Source of the DNA: Actinomyces oris
GTDB lineage: Bacteria > Actinomycetota > Actinomycetes > Actinomycetales > Actinomycetaceae
NCBI RefSeq assembly: GCF_001929375.1
Contig: NZ_MSGO01000009.1
Span: 44,572-108,571 of the forward strand
DNA: 64,000 nucleotides
Direction: 5' to 3'
Shown: one piece after another, positions 62,491 to 64,000 of the stretch
Layout of the letters: every line of letters starts with the position of its first letter
Position numbering within the stretch: the stretch's first letter is position 1
The notes under the pieces: model-generated
Database searches by the model: none
Told to the model about the DNA's origin: nothing
Seen by the model: the letters and a program-made list of their open reading frames with translations, nothing else
Translations under genes and position numbers: made by a program

Positions 62491-63930
62491 ATGCGTCTTG
62501 GACGTCCCTTGGCCGCAGCCAGCGCGGTGGCCGCAATGACCGGAGCCTCGCTCATTGCCTCCCCCGTTCTCGCCAACAGCTCCAACAGCAACAGCCCGAG
62601 CACCCCCAGCAGCACCGCCGAGGCAACCACGCCCCCCGGCAGCCCTGCTCAGCCCAGCCCGGCTCCCAGCCGCGCCACCGAGGCCACACCCGCTCCCGGC
62701 AGGACCGCCGAGGCCACACCCGCTCCCGGCAGGACCGCCGAGACCACTCCCGCTCCCGGCAAGACCGCCGAGGCCACTCCCGCTCCCGACAAGACCAGCG
62801 AGGGCAGCAGCTTCAAGATCACCCAGCAGAAGACCTTCGTCTCGGCCAGCACCAACACGTCCTTCACCATCTCGGGAACCGGCTGCACCGGGAAGCAGGC
62901 CGCCGTCGGCATCGCTCTGTACGCACCGGACGGCACCATTTCCGACGTCGTCAAGACCAAGGCGGCCGCGGACGGCAGCTGGACCTCAGACCTCGACCTG
63001 GCGGCACTCATCAAGTCCATCGGCTCAACCACCGCCACCACTACTGATGGGTGGACCATCGGCGCCGGCTGCATGACCTACGGCGACAAGACTGAGACGA
63101 CCCAGGTGACCAAGCAGCAGCAGACGCAGATCTACTTCGACGACACGCGCATCTCCGGCTCCTACGAGGTCTCCACCCGCACGGAGAGCCAGTCCCAGAC
63201 CTTCACCTTCAACGCCCAGGGCTTCTACGCCAGCGAGAGGGTCACCGTCCTGCTCAAGAGCAAGAGCGACTCCAGCATCTGCTACACCCTCGGAGAGCTA
63301 ACGGTTGACGCCGACGGCAACCTCACAGGCAACCTGCCCGCTCCCACTGACGCCCCTGACGGGGAGTACGTCCTGGTCCTGATCGGCTCCCACCACAGCG
63401 AGACGGCCACCAGCCAGACCGTCACCACGGTCTCCCGCCACACCTTCACCATCGAGAGCACCGAGCGCTCCACCACCGAGACCACCGAGAACAATGGTGG
63501 CGGCAACAACGGCGGTGGTGGTGACAAGCAGGCCGGCAGTGACAAGACCACCGAGCAGAAGGCCAGCGAGCGTCAGACCACTGAGCAGAAGTCCACTGAG
63601 CAGAACAACACCGAGCGCTCGACCTCCGAGAACAACGGCGGCAGCAATGGCGGAAGCAACAGCAACACCAACGCCGGAAACAAGCAGGCCGGTGGTGACA
63701 AGCGGACCAACGCCGGCAACAACAAAGGCGGGGCCGAGAAGGGCAACAACCTGAGCTCGAACGCCGGGGAGCCCTCCTCGGGCAACCGGGCCGGCAGTGA
63801 GACCTCCAAGGACAGCGATGGATCCCTGGCCCACACCGGTGCCAACGGCATGATCTTCGGCGGAATCGCCGCATTCCTTGTCGTGGCCGGAGGCGCTGCC
63901 CTGGTGCTGCGTCGGCGCAACAAGGCCTGA
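62491..63930 (+). CDS. Cell-wall-anchored surface protein with LAxTG signal and Thr/Pro repeats
   Basis: 479 aa. The signal peptide is nearly that of the paralogue (MRLGRPLAAAS, cut after residue 28). A Ser/Thr/Pro-rich stretch with four 10-residue repeats (RTAEATPAPG type, residues 61-100) precedes the two conserved domains, SGTGCTGKQAAVGIALY and PAPTDAPDGEYVLVL. These are followed by a long Asn/Gly/Thr/Glu-rich region (about 330-440) with TTEQK-like repeats, and LAHTG (446-450), a membrane helix and RRRNKA. The variable low-complexity parts on both sides make it a longer version of 60046-61008. AGGAGG is 5-6 nt before the ATG. Confidence 0.88.
   Translation: MRLGRPLAAASAVAAMTGASLIASPVLANSSNSNSPSTPSSTAEATTPPGSPAQPSPAPSRATEATPAPGRTAEATPAPGRTAETTPAPGKTAEATPAPDKTSEGSSFKITQQKTFVSASTNTSFTISGTGCTGKQAAVGIALYAPDGTISDVVKTKAAADGSWTSDLDLAALIKSIGSTTATTTDGWTIGAGCMTYGDKTETTQVTKQQQTQIYFDDTRISGSYEVSTRTESQSQTFTFNAQGFYASERVTVLLKSKSDSSICYTLGELTVDADGNLTGNLPAPTDAPDGEYVLVLIGSHHSETATSQTVTTVSRHTFTIESTERSTTETTENNGGGNNGGGGDKQAGSDKTTEQKASERQTTEQKSTEQNNTERSTSENNGGSNGGSNSNTNAGNKQAGGDKRTNAGNNKGGAEKGNNLSSNAGEPSSGNRAGSETSKDSDGSLAHTGANGMIFGGIAAFLVVAGGAALVLRRRNKA
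62671..62790 (+). repeat. Four tandem 30-bp repeats in the surface protein gene
   Basis: Units of 30 bp at 62671, 62701, 62731 and 62761, each coding for ten residues of the RTAEATPAPG kind. The second and third differ by only a few bases, so the copy number can change by slippage or recombination. Confidence 0.9.
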
Positions 63931-63952
63931 GCCGGTTGTGACCTGATCCGCT

Positions 63953-63979
63953 GGCGTTCCCCAAGCCACGGGAACAGCC
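63953..63979 (+). terminator. Possible terminator after the second LAxTG gene
   Basis: GTTCCC (63956-63961) and GGGAAC (63970-63975), extended by GGC/GCC with one bulge, 22 bp past the stop. The window ends soon after. Confidence 0.45.
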
Positions 63980-64000
63980 TCGGCGCCGGGGGACGACACG

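Overview
The window is high-GC, densely packed DNA from an actinobacterium. Best guess is an oral-type Actinomyces or another Actinomycetaceae. The supporting signs are the complete Pup ligation pathway, a translational-type ileS T-box, LAxTG-anchored surface proteins, two clpP genes next to clpX, strong GC-rich Shine-Dalgarno usage and GTG/TTG starts. The genus is an inference; no rRNA is present to settle it. There is no phage, IS element, CRISPR array or origin. Nearly everything looks like chromosomal core plus nutrient-acquisition operons.

Layout. 1-8.5 kb: ileS behind a T-box riboswitch, an aldo/keto reductase bracketed by two 86-bp hairpin repeats, a glycine-rich membrane protein, an SDR oxidoreductase, and a divergent Na+/H+ antiporter-family gene followed by proC. 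9.5-19.5 kb: one seven-gene minus-strand cluster with two complete ECF transporter modules and a YbtP/YbtQ-like ABC pair. It has an IdeR/DtxR-type iron box at its first promoter and a Fur/Zur-like box in the middle. 19.6-24.8 kb: arc-dop-pup-pafA as a chain of 4-nt overlaps, with no 20S proteasome genes. 25-29.5 kb: valS, an unknown membrane protein and a GNAT acetyltransferase. 29.5-35.9 kb: a carbohydrate ABC operon (binding protein, two permeases, GH13 glucosidase, LacI regulator) with a clear promoter and a palindromic operator candidate. 36-40 kb: two tandem acyl-CoA-synthetase paralogues. 40-43.3 kb: clpP1-clpP2-clpX-chorismate mutase. 43.5-47.6 kb: an unassigned operon of a methyltransferase, a NitT/TauT-type ABC transporter and a cupin. 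48-51.5 kb: a processive-type GT2 glycosyltransferase, trigger factor, tRNA-Pro, tRNA-Gly and bL32. 51.6-57.6 kb: a YigZ-family protein, cysK behind a poly-cysteine leader peptide, cysE, a proline iminopeptidase, an Nei/Fpg glycosylase and rpiB. 57.6-64 kb: an M13 peptidase, two paralogous LAxTG surface proteins and an LCP cell-wall ligase between them.

How the parts work together. The iron cluster lies directly downstream of the Pup system on the same strand. In proteasome-less corynebacteria, Pup and ARC help release iron from ferritin, so a shared role in iron handling is a reasonable but untested idea. cysK and cysE carry out the last two steps of cysteine synthesis. The 29-codon reading frame upstream, which ends in CCCRCR, looks like a cysteine-sensing attenuator. 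The LCP enzyme and the two anchored proteins form a cell-surface group.

The most notable observations are the poly-Cys leader of cysK, the Pup system without a proteasome, the dual-regulated metal-uptake cluster, and the 86-bp repeats whose sequence differences keep pairing in one transcript strand.
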